Shown: piece after piece, positions 1 through 5,943 of the stretch
How the letters are laid out: every line of letters begins with the position of its first letter
How positions within the stretch are numbered: the stretch's first letter is position 1
Source of the DNA: an uncultured Thalassospira sp.
GTDB taxonomy: Bacteria; Pseudomonadota; Alphaproteobacteria; Rhodospirillales_A; Thalassospiraceae
Reading direction: 5' to 3'
Assembly: GCA_946885765.1 (NCBI GenBank)
Contig: CAMPHD010000128.1
Location: 1 to 8,290, forward strand
Length of the DNA stretch: 8,290 nt
Translations under genes and position numbers: made by a program
The notes under the pieces: generated by a model
The model's database searches: none
Told to the model about the DNA's origin: nothing
What the model saw: the letters and a program-made list of their open reading frames with translations, nothing else

Positions 1-106
1 AGCCAACAGATGCCAGCACCATAATCAGCGACACGATATAAAAGATTTTCCGGAACTTGAGGAACGGGACGTTCACGTCATCCGGAACAAGATGCAACGG
101 TTTCAT
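1..106 (-). CDS. secF: SecF, protein-export membrane protein (N-terminal 35 residues only)
   Basis: SecF pairs with SecD and YajC in the inner membrane and uses the proton gradient to pull proteins through the SecYEG channel. Only the start of the gene is present; it runs off the left edge. The visible protein begins MKPLHLVPDDVNVPFLKFRK and continues into a hydrophobic stretch (about residues 21-35), matching the usual SecF start: a short cytoplasmic leader ending in basic residues, then the first membrane segment. The ATG at 106 has an AGGA-type ribosome binding site a few bases upstream and lies 19 nt after the secD stop, as expected for a secDF operon. The call rests on position and the N-terminal pattern; the conserved SecF core lies outside the window. 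Confidence 0.87.
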   Translation of the reverse strand, partial: MKPLHLVPDDVNVPFLKFRKIFYIVSLIMVLASVG

Positions 107-125
107 ATTCTTCCTGCTCCCTTCC

Positions 126-1700
126 TCAAATTACCAGTTCCGTCGGGCGACGGCGTTTAACCCAGACAGAAATCAACAGCCGGGTCACCCAGATTGCCGA
201 GAACATCGACGTGATGATGCCAATCGCAAGTGTCACGGCAAACCCCTTGATAGGACCAGAACCAAAGCTGAACAGCACAAGCGCTGCAATCAACGTGGTC
301 AGGTTGGCATCAAGAATGGTCGACATCGCGCTGCGATAACCGGCATCAATCGCATTGATGATAGTGCGGCCATTGTTACGTTCTTCTCGGATACGTTCAA
401 AAATCAGCACGTTGGCGTCAACCGCCATACCGACCGTCAAAACGATACCGGCAATACCCGGTAGGGTCAGGGTCGCCTGCAAGACCGACATCACCGCCAG
501 CACGAGGATCAGGTTGATCAAGAGCGCGATATCGGCATAGACTCCGAACCGGCCATAACTGATCACCATAAAGGCAATAACGAAGACCAAACCAAGGATC
601 GCTGCAATTTCACCGGCTTCGACCGAATCCTGGCCAAGCCCCGGACCAACCGAACGTTCTTCAAGTATCTGCATCGGTGCAGGCAATGCACCGGCACGCA
701 GCAGCAGCGAAAGGTCATTGGCTTCCTGTACGCTGAACTGGCCGGTAATAATACCGTTACCCCCAAGGATCGGTTCGTTGATCCGCGGTGCCGAAATCAC
801 TTCGCCATCAAGGATGATGGCCAGTCGGCGGCCGGCATTTTTTGATGTCATATCGCCAAAACGTGCCCCACCGGCGGCATCAAAGCGGAACGAAACAACC
901 GGCCGGCCTTCATTGAAGGTCGGCTGAGAATCGACAAGGTTGTCCCCCGAGACAACAACGCGACGATCAATAAGATATTCATTGATACCTGCAGCCCGGT
1001 CACCGGCATCAGCCGAGGGCAGAATCACCGTTCCCGGCGGCATGCCGGTGGCACGCGCCTCAGACGCTGTTTTTTCCTCGTTCACAAGGTGGAAATTCAT
1101 CTTCGCGGTACGGCCAAGGATCGCACGCAAACGCGACGGATCGTCAAGACCAGGAACCTGAACCACAATGCGGTCTTCGCCCTGACGCTGGATCGACGGT
1201 TCGGTCGTTCCCAATTCGTCAACACGACGGCGGACAACTTCAAGCGACTGGCTGATCGCACGATCAACAAGCTCTTTACGAGCCTGATCGGTATAGGAAA
1301 CGATAATGTTGTTACCCTCGCCGCTCATCACGGTATCAGGTTCGACATTACGGATCAGATCACGAGCTTTTTCGACTTCGTCGGCACTAACCACGGTAAC
1401 CTCGGCCCCGTTCAGGCCTGCATCGTGCGGACGGTAACGAATGCGTTCCTCACGCAGGGTAGACCGGATCGTGTCACCAAGAGCCTCATAGCGTTCGCGA
1501 ATGACGCTGTTGATATCAACCTCAAGCAGCATGTGCGAGCCGCCACGCAAATCCAGACCAAGATTGATTTGTTTGCCCGGCAGATAACTTGCATCCGTCG
1601 CGAATGTGCCCTTCGGCAAGAAATTCGGTACGGCGTATATAACGCCCAAAGCACACACAAGAAGAACCAGTGCTGCTTTCCATTTCGTAAAATAAAGCAT
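126..1700 (-). CDS. secD: SecD, proton-driven protein translocase subunit
   Basis: SecD is the large subunit of the SecDF complex, an RND-superfamily protein that uses proton flow to complete protein export on the periplasmic side of SecYEG. The 524-residue product has a first membrane segment at about residues 9-28. The SecD signature GLDLRGGSHMLLEVD follows at 48-62, then a large periplasmic region to about 360. Five more membrane segments lie between about 364 and 512. The conserved motif GMAVDANVLIFERIREE at 424-440 carries D428, the equivalent of the proton-relay aspartate of the family. LRAGALPAP at 334-342 is also typical. The protein ends with a basic RRR tail. It is shorter than E. 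coli SecD (about 615 residues) because the periplasmic domain is smaller, which is usual in this class. The ATG at 1700 has an AAAGGA site only 3 nt upstream, which is rather close. yajC lies 135 nt upstream, beyond a terminator. Confidence 0.97.
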   Translation of the reverse strand: MLYFTKWKAALVLLVCALGVIYAVPNFLPKGTFATDASYLPGKQINLGLDLRGGSHMLLEVDINSVIRERYEALGDTIRSTLREERIRYRPHDAGLNGAEVTVVSADEVEKARDLIRNVEPDTVMSGEGNNIIVSYTDQARKELVDRAISQSLEVVRRRVDELGTTEPSIQRQGEDRIVVQVPGLDDPSRLRAILGRTAKMNFHLVNEEKTASEARATGMPPGTVILPSADAGDRAAGINEYLIDRRVVVSGDNLVDSQPTFNEGRPVVSFRFDAAGGARFGDMTSKNAGRRLAIILDGEVISAPRINEPILGGNGIITGQFSVQEANDLSLLLRAGALPAPMQILEERSVGPGLGQDSVEAGEIAAILGLVFVIAFMVISYGRFGVYADIALLINLILVLAVMSVLQATLTLPGIAGIVLTVGMAVDANVLIFERIREERNNGRTIINAIDAGYRSAMSTILDANLTTLIAALVLFSFGSGPIKGFAVTLAIGIITSMFSAIWVTRLLISVWVKRRRPTELVI

Positions 1701-1709
1701 GTGTCCTTT

Positions 1710-1742
1710 AACCAGATTTGTCTGGAAAACCTAGGTCTGGTT
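1710..1742 (-). promoter_or_regulatory. Competing hairpins next to the secD ribosome binding site
   Basis: In the secD leader, read on the minus strand, AACCAGA (1742-1736) is a perfect 7-bp complement of TCTGGTT (1716-1710). A second CCAGA (1725-1721) is a 5-bp complement of the same TCTGG with a 4-nt loop. The two pairings cannot form together, because both use the segment that abuts the AAAGGA site of secD. This looks like a possible control element of secD translation. The complementarity is directly visible; the function is inferred. I see no convincing promoter hexamers between the terminator and secD. Confidence 0.35.
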
Positions 1743-1785
1743 CTATTGAACATCGGGTGCTGTTCGCCCCGCAGGCCACCGGCTG

Positions 1786-1816
1786 AAAACAAGAAGGCGG
1801 AGCATTTTGCCCCGCC
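1786..1816 (-). terminator. Intrinsic terminator between yajC and secD
   Basis: On the minus strand, GGCGGGGC (1816-1809), a 5-nt loop AAAAT, and GCTCCGCC (1803-1796) form an 8-bp stem with one G-U pair. The T-rich tail TTCTTGTTTT (1795-1786) follows directly. This is a standard Rho-independent terminator layout, 20 nt past the yajC stop. It implies that yajC transcripts end here at least in part, so that secDF depends on read-through or on a separate promoter. Confidence 0.75.
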
Positions 1817-1828
1817 TCGCAAGTCGCG

Positions 1829-1856
1829 GAAGAGATCAGTCTTTTTTGATCTCTTC
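1829..1856 (-). other. Perfect 10-bp stem-loop spanning the yajC stop codon
   Basis: GAAGAGATCA (minus strand, 1856-1847) and TGATCTCTTC (1838-1829) are perfect complements around the 8-nt loop AAAAAGAC. The yajC stop codon TGA is the first three bases of the second arm. No T-run follows, so it is not itself a terminator. It stands 12 nt before the terminator stem and could protect or pause the 3' end of the yajC transcript. The structure is visible; its role is a guess. Confidence 0.5.
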
Positions 1857-2213
1857 GGCTTCTTTGGTGTCTTCTTCGTCTTTGTCGTCGCCTTTGGCAG
1901 GCTCGGTTTTCGACAGAACGGTCGAAACCATGCCGCGCGCAACCTTGACTTTAACGCCTTCAGCGATCTCGACCGAAAGCTCGTCATCGCCGATAACCTT
2001 GGCAACGGTACCGATCAGACCACCGGCAGTGACGATCTTGTCACCACGACGGACAGCAGCGAGCATCGCCTTATGCTCTTTCTGTTTTTTCTGCTGCGGA
2101 CGAATAAGCAGGAAATAAAATACGACAAAAATCAGGATCAGCGGCAGGAAGCTCGTGAGCATATCTGCACCGCCGCCACCAGCGGCCTGTGCGTAAGCCG
2201 GCGAAATCAACAT
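1836..2213 (-). CDS. yajC: YajC, Sec translocase accessory subunit
   Basis: YajC is a small single-pass inner-membrane protein that associates with SecDF and the SecYEG channel. The product is 125 residues. A short small-residue N-terminus (MLISPAYAQAAGGGGAD) precedes one membrane helix at about residues 19-38. The family hallmark RPQQKKQKEH follows at 38-47, and the cytoplasmic domain contains GDKIVTAGGLIGTV at 57-70. The C-terminus beyond about residue 104 is a highly charged tail of Asp, Glu and Lys, making it slightly longer than E. coli YajC (about 110 residues). The ATG at 2213 has an AGGAG site 6 nt upstream, set inside a short palindrome. The gene is divergent from the DUF815 ATPase and precedes secD, as in most proteobacteria, but a terminator separates it from secD. 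Confidence 0.97.
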   Translation of the reverse strand: MLISPAYAQAAGGGGADMLTSFLPLILIFVVFYFLLIRPQQKKQKEHKAMLAAVRRGDKIVTAGGLIGTVAKVIGDDELSVEIAEGVKVKVARGMVSTVLSKTEPAKGDDKDEEDTKEAEEIKKD

Positions 2214-2227
2214 TAGGAACTCCTAAT
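2212..2227 (-). promoter_or_regulatory. Palindrome covering the yajC ribosome binding site
   Basis: ATTAGGA and TCCTAAT are perfect 7-bp inverted repeats separated by 2 nt. On the minus strand the AGGAG ribosome binding site lies in the middle, and the palindrome ends on the first two bases of the yajC ATG. It could be an operator or a self-pairing site that masks the ribosome binding site, or it could be chance. The 2-nt centre makes a full intramolecular hairpin unlikely. Confidence 0.3.
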
Positions 2228-2256
2228 CCCATACAACAAAACAAATCAACTGCCGG

Positions 2257-2284
2257 AATATAACGGTGTGCTACGTCAACGCAA
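2257..2284 (-). promoter_or_regulatory. Candidate promoter for yajC in the divergent intergenic region
   Basis: Reading toward yajC, TATATT (2262-2257; five of six bases match the -10 consensus) is preceded at 16 nt by TTGCGT (2284-2279), a weak -35. A better -35 match, TTGACG (2279-2274), is only 11 nt from the -10 box, which is too close. The whole 2214-2449 region is non-coding and must also carry the promoter for the plus-strand ATPase gene, for which I see no clear hexamers. The placement is tentative. Confidence 0.3.
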
Positions 2285-2449
2285 GGAAGAACAGGATTTT
2301 TATCGGTTAAATCACCTATTCTGTGGTTCTGTTCACGTCAATGTAAGCGCGCTACATCATATGGCACTGTTATTGCCAGATCGCCTTGTGATAGCGTTTT
2401 GCATGCACATGTTGTCGCCACGACAAAAAGAAATATCCAAGAGGCTTTG

Positions 2450-3313
2450 ATGACCAACGATTTCAACAATCTTTTGCCTGCCCTTGAACGTATTGCCAGC
2501 GCGCTGGAGCGCATGGCCCCACCTGCGCGCAAATCCAACGATCTGTCGGCTGCCGATGCTTTTGTCTGGCAGGCAGAAAGTGGTTTTTTGCAACCGGTGA
2601 GAAATGTGAACCGCATTGAAATCGGTCTTTTGCAGGGAATCGAACAGCAAAAGACGATTCTTTATAACAATACCAAACGGTTCGCCGATGGTCTTCCGGC
2701 CAACAATGCGCTGCTTTGGGGCGCGCGCGGCACGGGTAAAAGTTCGATCGTCAAGGCGATGCATGCCAGAATGAACGCTGAAAAGGCCGGTGCGCTGGCA
2801 TTGGTTGAAATCCATCGTGAAGACATCCCAACCCTGCCCCACCTTCTGCATATTCTCGAAGAAAGCGGCCGCAAGACGGTTCTGTTCTGTGATGACCTTT
2901 CATTCGATATGCAGGATGAATCCTACAAGTCTCTGAAAGCAGTGCTTGAAGGCGGGATCGAAGGGCGCCCCAACAATGTGATTTTCTATGCCACGTCGAA
3001 CCGCCGCCATCTGATGGCACGTGACATGATCGAAAACGAACGGTCTACCGCGATCAACCCGTCCGAGGCGGTCGAGGAAAAAGTATCCCTGTCGGATCGC
3101 TTCGGGCTGTGGCTGGGTTTCCACAATATCTCGCAGGACGTCTATTTCGAGATTATCGAAGGTTATGCCAAGGAATTCGGGCTGGATATGCCGGTCGAAG
3201 ACCTACGGGCGCGCGCCAAGGAATGGACCGTTACGCGCGGTAGCCGCTCGGGTCGCGTGGCATGGCAGTTCATTCAGGAAATTGCCGGTGAAATGGGCAA
3301 GAAACTTCACTGA
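2450..3313 (+). CDS. DUF815-family AAA+-like ATPase of unknown function
   Basis: This is a 287-residue P-loop ATPase that I recognise as the DUF815 family, whose biological role is not established. It has a Walker A motif GARGTGKSS at 91-99, a Walker B segment TVLFCDDL at 143-150, a sensor-1-like ATSN at 181-184, a box VII-like SDRFGLW at 215-221 carrying a possible arginine finger, and a sensor-2-like GSRSGRVAW at 264-272. These are in AAA+ order. The N-terminal 50 residues are partly helical and may bind a partner. There is no signal peptide or membrane segment, so it should be cytoplasmic. The ATG at 2450 is chosen over an in-frame ATG at 2399 because GAGG lies 5 nt upstream of it and the family start fits. 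It is the only plus-strand gene here, convergent with nlpD and divergent from yajC. Family assignment is fairly sure; no substrate can be named. Confidence 0.9.
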   Translation: MTNDFNNLLPALERIASALERMAPPARKSNDLSAADAFVWQAESGFLQPVRNVNRIEIGLLQGIEQQKTILYNNTKRFADGLPANNALLWGARGTGKSSIVKAMHARMNAEKAGALALVEIHREDIPTLPHLLHILEESGRKTVLFCDDLSFDMQDESYKSLKAVLEGGIEGRPNNVIFYATSNRRHLMARDMIENERSTAINPSEAVEEKVSLSDRFGLWLGFHNISQDVYFEIIEGYAKEFGLDMPVEDLRARAKEWTVTRGSRSGRVAWQFIQEIAGEMGKKLH

Positions 3314-3337
3314 TTGACATCCACCGGTATCCCAAGG

Positions 3338-3375
3338 AAAAACGTCCGGAACCGTGCGGTCCGGGCGTTTTGTTT
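3338..3375. terminator. Bidirectional terminator shared by the DUF815 gene and nlpD
   Basis: AAAACGTCCGGA (3339-3350) pairs with TCCGGGCGTTTT (3360-3371) in a 12-bp stem around a 9-nt loop. On the plus strand all 12 positions pair (one T-G) and the run TTTTGTTT follows. On the minus strand the same stem has one A-C mismatch and ends in five T residues (complement of 3338-3342). The two genes converge here, and the nlpD stop codon begins at 3376 on the minus strand and overlaps the plus-strand T-tail. Confidence 0.85.
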
Positions 3376-4459
3376 ATCGCGACACCATCATCTGTGGCAG
3401 GTATTTCATCGGGTCGGCGGATTTGCGTCCGCGCCGGATTTCAAAATGCAGTTGCGGCTGATTGACAGCTCCCGTGCTGCCGACACTTGAAATCTTTTGA
3501 CCGCGTTCAACCATATCACCGCGCGCCACCATTGGGTTTTCCGTGTGAGCATAAGCCGTCACATAGTCATCTGCGTGCTTGATGAGGATCAGATTGCCAA
3601 ATCCTCGCAGTTCGTTGCCGACATAGGTCACAACACCATTATCCGCAGCAAGGATCGGTGTACCACGATCTGCCTTGATATTGATCCCGTCATTGAAAAG
3701 CCCGCCCGCGCTGGCTCCGTATTTCAGCACGATATCGCCGCGCACCGGCCAGACAAATCCCTTGCGATCATCTGGTTCGGCAATCACAACATTTTTGCGC
3801 ACCGCACTGCCCTGTCCGGCAACCGGCGTTACAGTTGGCATTTCGCGTGTATCGGTTTTCCATGTATTGGCCGATGCGTAGCGCTGTTCGGCACGCGCGG
3901 CAAAGTCCTGAGGCTTTAGGCTCGGCGTCGGAATACTGCCGCCATTGTTTGGGCCGACGCGGGCCATCTGCACCGTTGTTGAACGTTCAGGGGCAACGGT
4001 TGGCTCCGGTGCCTCCAACGGCACGCTGACAACCTCGCGCTTGCCCCCAATCGTAACCGCCTTGCTCGGCGTGGAACCTGTCGTGCCAGACGAGGACCGG
4101 TTGGCGACTGCGGTCTGGCTATTGCGGTCATAGGACGGATCCCACGGCGGCAACACAAGTCGCTGCCCCGGATAGATCACATAGGGTTTTGCAATCTTGT
4201 TGCGCGCGGTAAACCGCCCAAAGTCGGTCCGATAACGATTGGCAAGCGCGGAAACAGTATCGCCCGGCTCGACGGTAATGACCCGTTCACCATTATTGAG
4301 TTTCGGCATGCTGTACGGGCTGTATGTCGCGCCGTCGCCGTAAACCACTGGCACCGGGACGGAATTCAGCAAACAGCCTCCAAGCACCGTCGTTGTCCCA
4401 CAGACAAACGCCAGCGTCCGTATTCTCCGAACTGCCTGTTTGACACTATTTTCCATCAT
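3374..4459 (-). CDS. nlpD: NlpD-like lipoprotein: LysM plus degenerate LytM (M23) domain, probable amidase activator
   Basis: The 361-residue product has a lipoprotein signal (basic RRIR, hydrophobic core, lipobox VLGGC with Cys29). A LysM peptidoglycan-binding domain follows at about 59-104. A low-complexity Ser/Thr/Pro linker spans about 105-230, and a LytM/M23 domain about 235-355. The LytM zinc ligands are largely missing: Asn256 and Asn260 stand where the HxxxD His and Asp should be, and Gln336 replaces the first His of the HxH motif; His305 and His338 remain. The pattern RGFGNLILIKHADDYVTAYAH closely resembles E. coli NlpD, a non-catalytic activator of septal amidases. Gene order surE-pcm-nlpD supports this. 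The likely site is the periplasmic face of the envelope. The ATG at 4459 (or the adjacent one at 4456) is the only option: a TGA lies in frame seven codons upstream. No Shine-Dalgarno sequence is visible. Amidase activation is inferred. Confidence 0.88.
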   Translation of the reverse strand: MMENSVKQAVRRIRTLAFVCGTTTVLGGCLLNSVPVPVVYGDGATYSPYSMPKLNNGERVITVEPGDTVSALANRYRTDFGRFTARNKIAKPYVIYPGQRLVLPPWDPSYDRNSQTAVANRSSSGTTGSTPSKAVTIGGKREVVSVPLEAPEPTVAPERSTTVQMARVGPNNGGSIPTPSLKPQDFAARAEQRYASANTWKTDTREMPTVTPVAGQGSAVRKNVVIAEPDDRKGFVWPVRGDIVLKYGASAGGLFNDGINIKADRGTPILAADNGVVTYVGNELRGFGNLILIKHADDYVTAYAHTENPMVARGDMVERGQKISSVGSTGAVNQPQLHFEIRRGRKSADPMKYLPQMMVSR

Positions 4460-4464
4460 GAAAA

Positions 4465-4494
4465 GGATTGTCTGCGATCAGCCGTTAACAATCC
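4465..4494 (-). other. Inverted repeat directly upstream of nlpD
   Basis: On the minus strand GGATTGT (4494-4488) and ACAATCC (4471-4465) are perfect 7-bp complements separated by 16 nt. TTTTC and the nlpD ATG follow immediately. It occupies most of the 57-nt pcm-nlpD spacer, where a ribosome binding site would be expected. It could be a weak attenuator or a translation control element; the long loop and AT content make it a weak structure. Confidence 0.3.
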
Positions 4495-4516
4495 GTAAGC
4501 AGATGCAATAATCGGC

Positions 4517-5170
4517 TCAGAATTCTTCGGTACCAGGCAACATTGGCACAAACCGGACCGGCATCAGTTCGGTCACATCAATCCCCGTCGGCGTGCGCAG
4601 AACACGCAACAACAACTGGGTATGCGATACCTCGCCGACCGGCACGACCATAATCCCGCCAATCGCCAACTGATCGACCAGAACCGGTGGCACATCCTGG
4701 GCTGCGGCCGTCACGATGATCCGATCAAACGGTGCCTGCGCCTTCCAGCCAAGCCCGCCATCGCCATGCAGGGTCGAAATCGTATGCAGGCCAAGCTCGC
4801 GGAATTTGTCTTCAGCCTCACGCAGAAGCGGCTTGTGACGTTCAAGCGTGTAAACCCGGCGTGCCAGCTTGGCGAGGATCGCGGCCTGATACCCCGACCC
4901 CGTCCCGACCTCAAGCACCTTCATCCGATCATTCAGTTCAAGCGCCTGTGTCATCAGGGCAACGATATAGGGCTGTGAAATCGTCTGGCCCTTGCTGATC
5001 GGAAGGGCGACATTTTCCCATGCACGGCTGACAAACGGATCTGCCACAAAAATTTCGCGTGGGATGCTGGCCAAAGCATGTAAAACGCTTTCGTCATGGA
5101 TCCCGTCATTGCGCAGGATCGCAAGCAGATTTTCGATTTCGGCTTCTCGGGCAATGACAGGCTCGTTCAC
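4517..5170 (-). CDS. pcm: Protein-L-isoaspartate O-methyltransferase
   Basis: Pcm transfers a methyl group from S-adenosylmethionine to abnormal isoaspartyl residues in aged proteins, the first step of their repair in the cytoplasm. The 217-residue protein fits the bacterial family length (E. coli about 208). The substrate-binding motif SKGQTISQPYIVA lies at 59-71, the AdoMet motif I VLEVGTGSGYQAA at 85-97, a GDGGLGW motif at 136-142 and FDRIIVTAAA at 148-157. The start is a GTG at 5170 whose last two bases form part of the TGA stop of surE (GTGA overlap, 4 nt), so translation is probably coupled; AAAGG lies about 7 nt upstream. nlpD follows after 57 nt. Pairing with surE is very common in proteobacteria and is linked to survival under stress in E. 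coli. Confidence 0.97.
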   Translation of the reverse strand: MNEPVIAREAEIENLLAILRNDGIHDESVLHALASIPREIFVADPFVSRAWENVALPISKGQTISQPYIVALMTQALELNDRMKVLEVGTGSGYQAAILAKLARRVYTLERHKPLLREAEDKFRELGLHTISTLHGDGGLGWKAQAPFDRIIVTAAAQDVPPVLVDQLAIGGIMVVPVGEVSHTQLLLRVLRTPTGIDVTELMPVRFVPMLPGTEEF

Positions 5171-5934
5171 GGAAATGCCTTTGTCAGTTTTGCATGCGTC
5201 TCATAATGGGTGAAATCGAGACTGATCGGAGTTACCGAAATATCGCCCCTCTCGATGACCCGCAAGTCCGCATTTTCATCCCTGGGCAATTCCGACTTGA
5301 TCGCCCCGATCCAGTAATAGGGCTCGCCGCGCGGATCAAGGCGTTCGGCAATATGATCGCCAATCTTGCGCTGTCCCTGTCTGGAAACTTCGATCCGGGC
5401 CCCACCTTTGCGTTCGGTTTCCGGGAAATTCACATTAATCAGAACACCTTTGGGCCAGGTCGTGTGAATAAGGGTTTCCACCACTGACAAAAGGTGTTTT
5501 TCTGCCACCGACCAGTCAATTAGATTACCCGAGAAATACTGCGAAAACGCAATCGCCGGCACATTCAGCAAGGTTGCTTCCATCGCGGCCGCGACGGTCC
5601 CGGAATAGGTCACATCCTCGCCAAGGTTACCGCCGCGATTGATCCCCGACAAAACAATATCAGGCGGGCTGTCGCGCATGATCTGCTGCAGGGCAAGCAG
5701 AACGCAATCGGTCGGCGTGCCGTCGACTGAAAAATGCCGTTCATCCCGTTTGCGGATCCGCAACGGATGACGCAGGGTCAGGGAATGCCCCGCTCCGCTT
5801 TGCTCGGTCGTCGGCGCGACAACCCAGACATCATCGGAAAGCGAACAGGCAAGCTTTTCCAGAAGCCTGATCCCTGGCGCATCAATCCCGTCATCATTGC
5901 TGATCAGGATACGGGCATTCTTCAGATCGACCAT
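5167..5934 (-). CDS. surE: 5'/3'-nucleotidase SurE
   Basis: SurE is a metal-dependent phosphatase that removes phosphate from nucleoside 5'- and 3'-monophosphates in the cytoplasm. The 255-residue protein is full length (E. coli about 253). The metal-binding motif ISNDDG at 11-16 supplies Asp14 and Asp15. APTTEQSGAGHSLT at 40-53 supplies Ser46, and SGINRGGNLGEDVTYSGTV at 96-114 supplies Asn99; these are the canonical SurE metal ligands. GTPTDCV at 72-78 is also family-typical. The ATG at 5934 follows the serS stop by 9 nt, and its AGGGTGG ribosome binding site overlaps that stop codon. The 3' end overlaps pcm by 4 nt. Co-transcription with serS upstream is likely. Confidence 0.98.
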   Translation of the reverse strand: MVDLKNARILISNDDGIDAPGIRLLEKLACSLSDDVWVVAPTTEQSGAGHSLTLRHPLRIRKRDERHFSVDGTPTDCVLLALQQIMRDSPPDIVLSGINRGGNLGEDVTYSGTVAAAMEATLLNVPAIAFSQYFSGNLIDWSVAEKHLLSVVETLIHTTWPKGVLINVNFPETERKGGARIEVSRQGQRKIGDHIAERLDPRGEPYYWIGAIKSELPRDENADLRVIERGDISVTPISLDFTHYETHAKLTKAFP

Positions 5935-5943
5935 ATCGCCACC

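Noticed and set aside
1701..1835. A VemP- or ApdP-like secretion-monitoring arrest peptide ahead of secD
   Set aside because: The gap is too short for such a peptide with a signal sequence, and I see no frame with a signal peptide and a terminal arrest motif; only the 20-codon frame reported as a finding.
1412..2005. Minus-strand 197-codon frame across yajC, the gap and secD
   Set aside because: It is out of frame with yajC and secD on the same strand and has no family features; its hydrophobic part is a frame-shifted reading of the first SecD membrane helix.
1089..2216. Long plus-strand open frame (375 codons) opposite secD and yajC
   Set aside because: It is antisense to two clear genes, has no recognisable domain, and its Phe-rich part is simply the reverse of the Lys/Asp/Glu-rich tail of YajC.
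2399..2449. Upstream in-frame ATG as the DUF815 start
   Set aside because: The extra 17 residues have no ribosome binding site in a suitable place, while ATG 2450 has GAGG at the right distance and a better N-terminus.
2357..2851. Minus-strand 164-codon frame opposite the DUF815 gene
   Set aside because: It covers the antisense of the Walker A region and shows no domain, and the sense gene is well supported.
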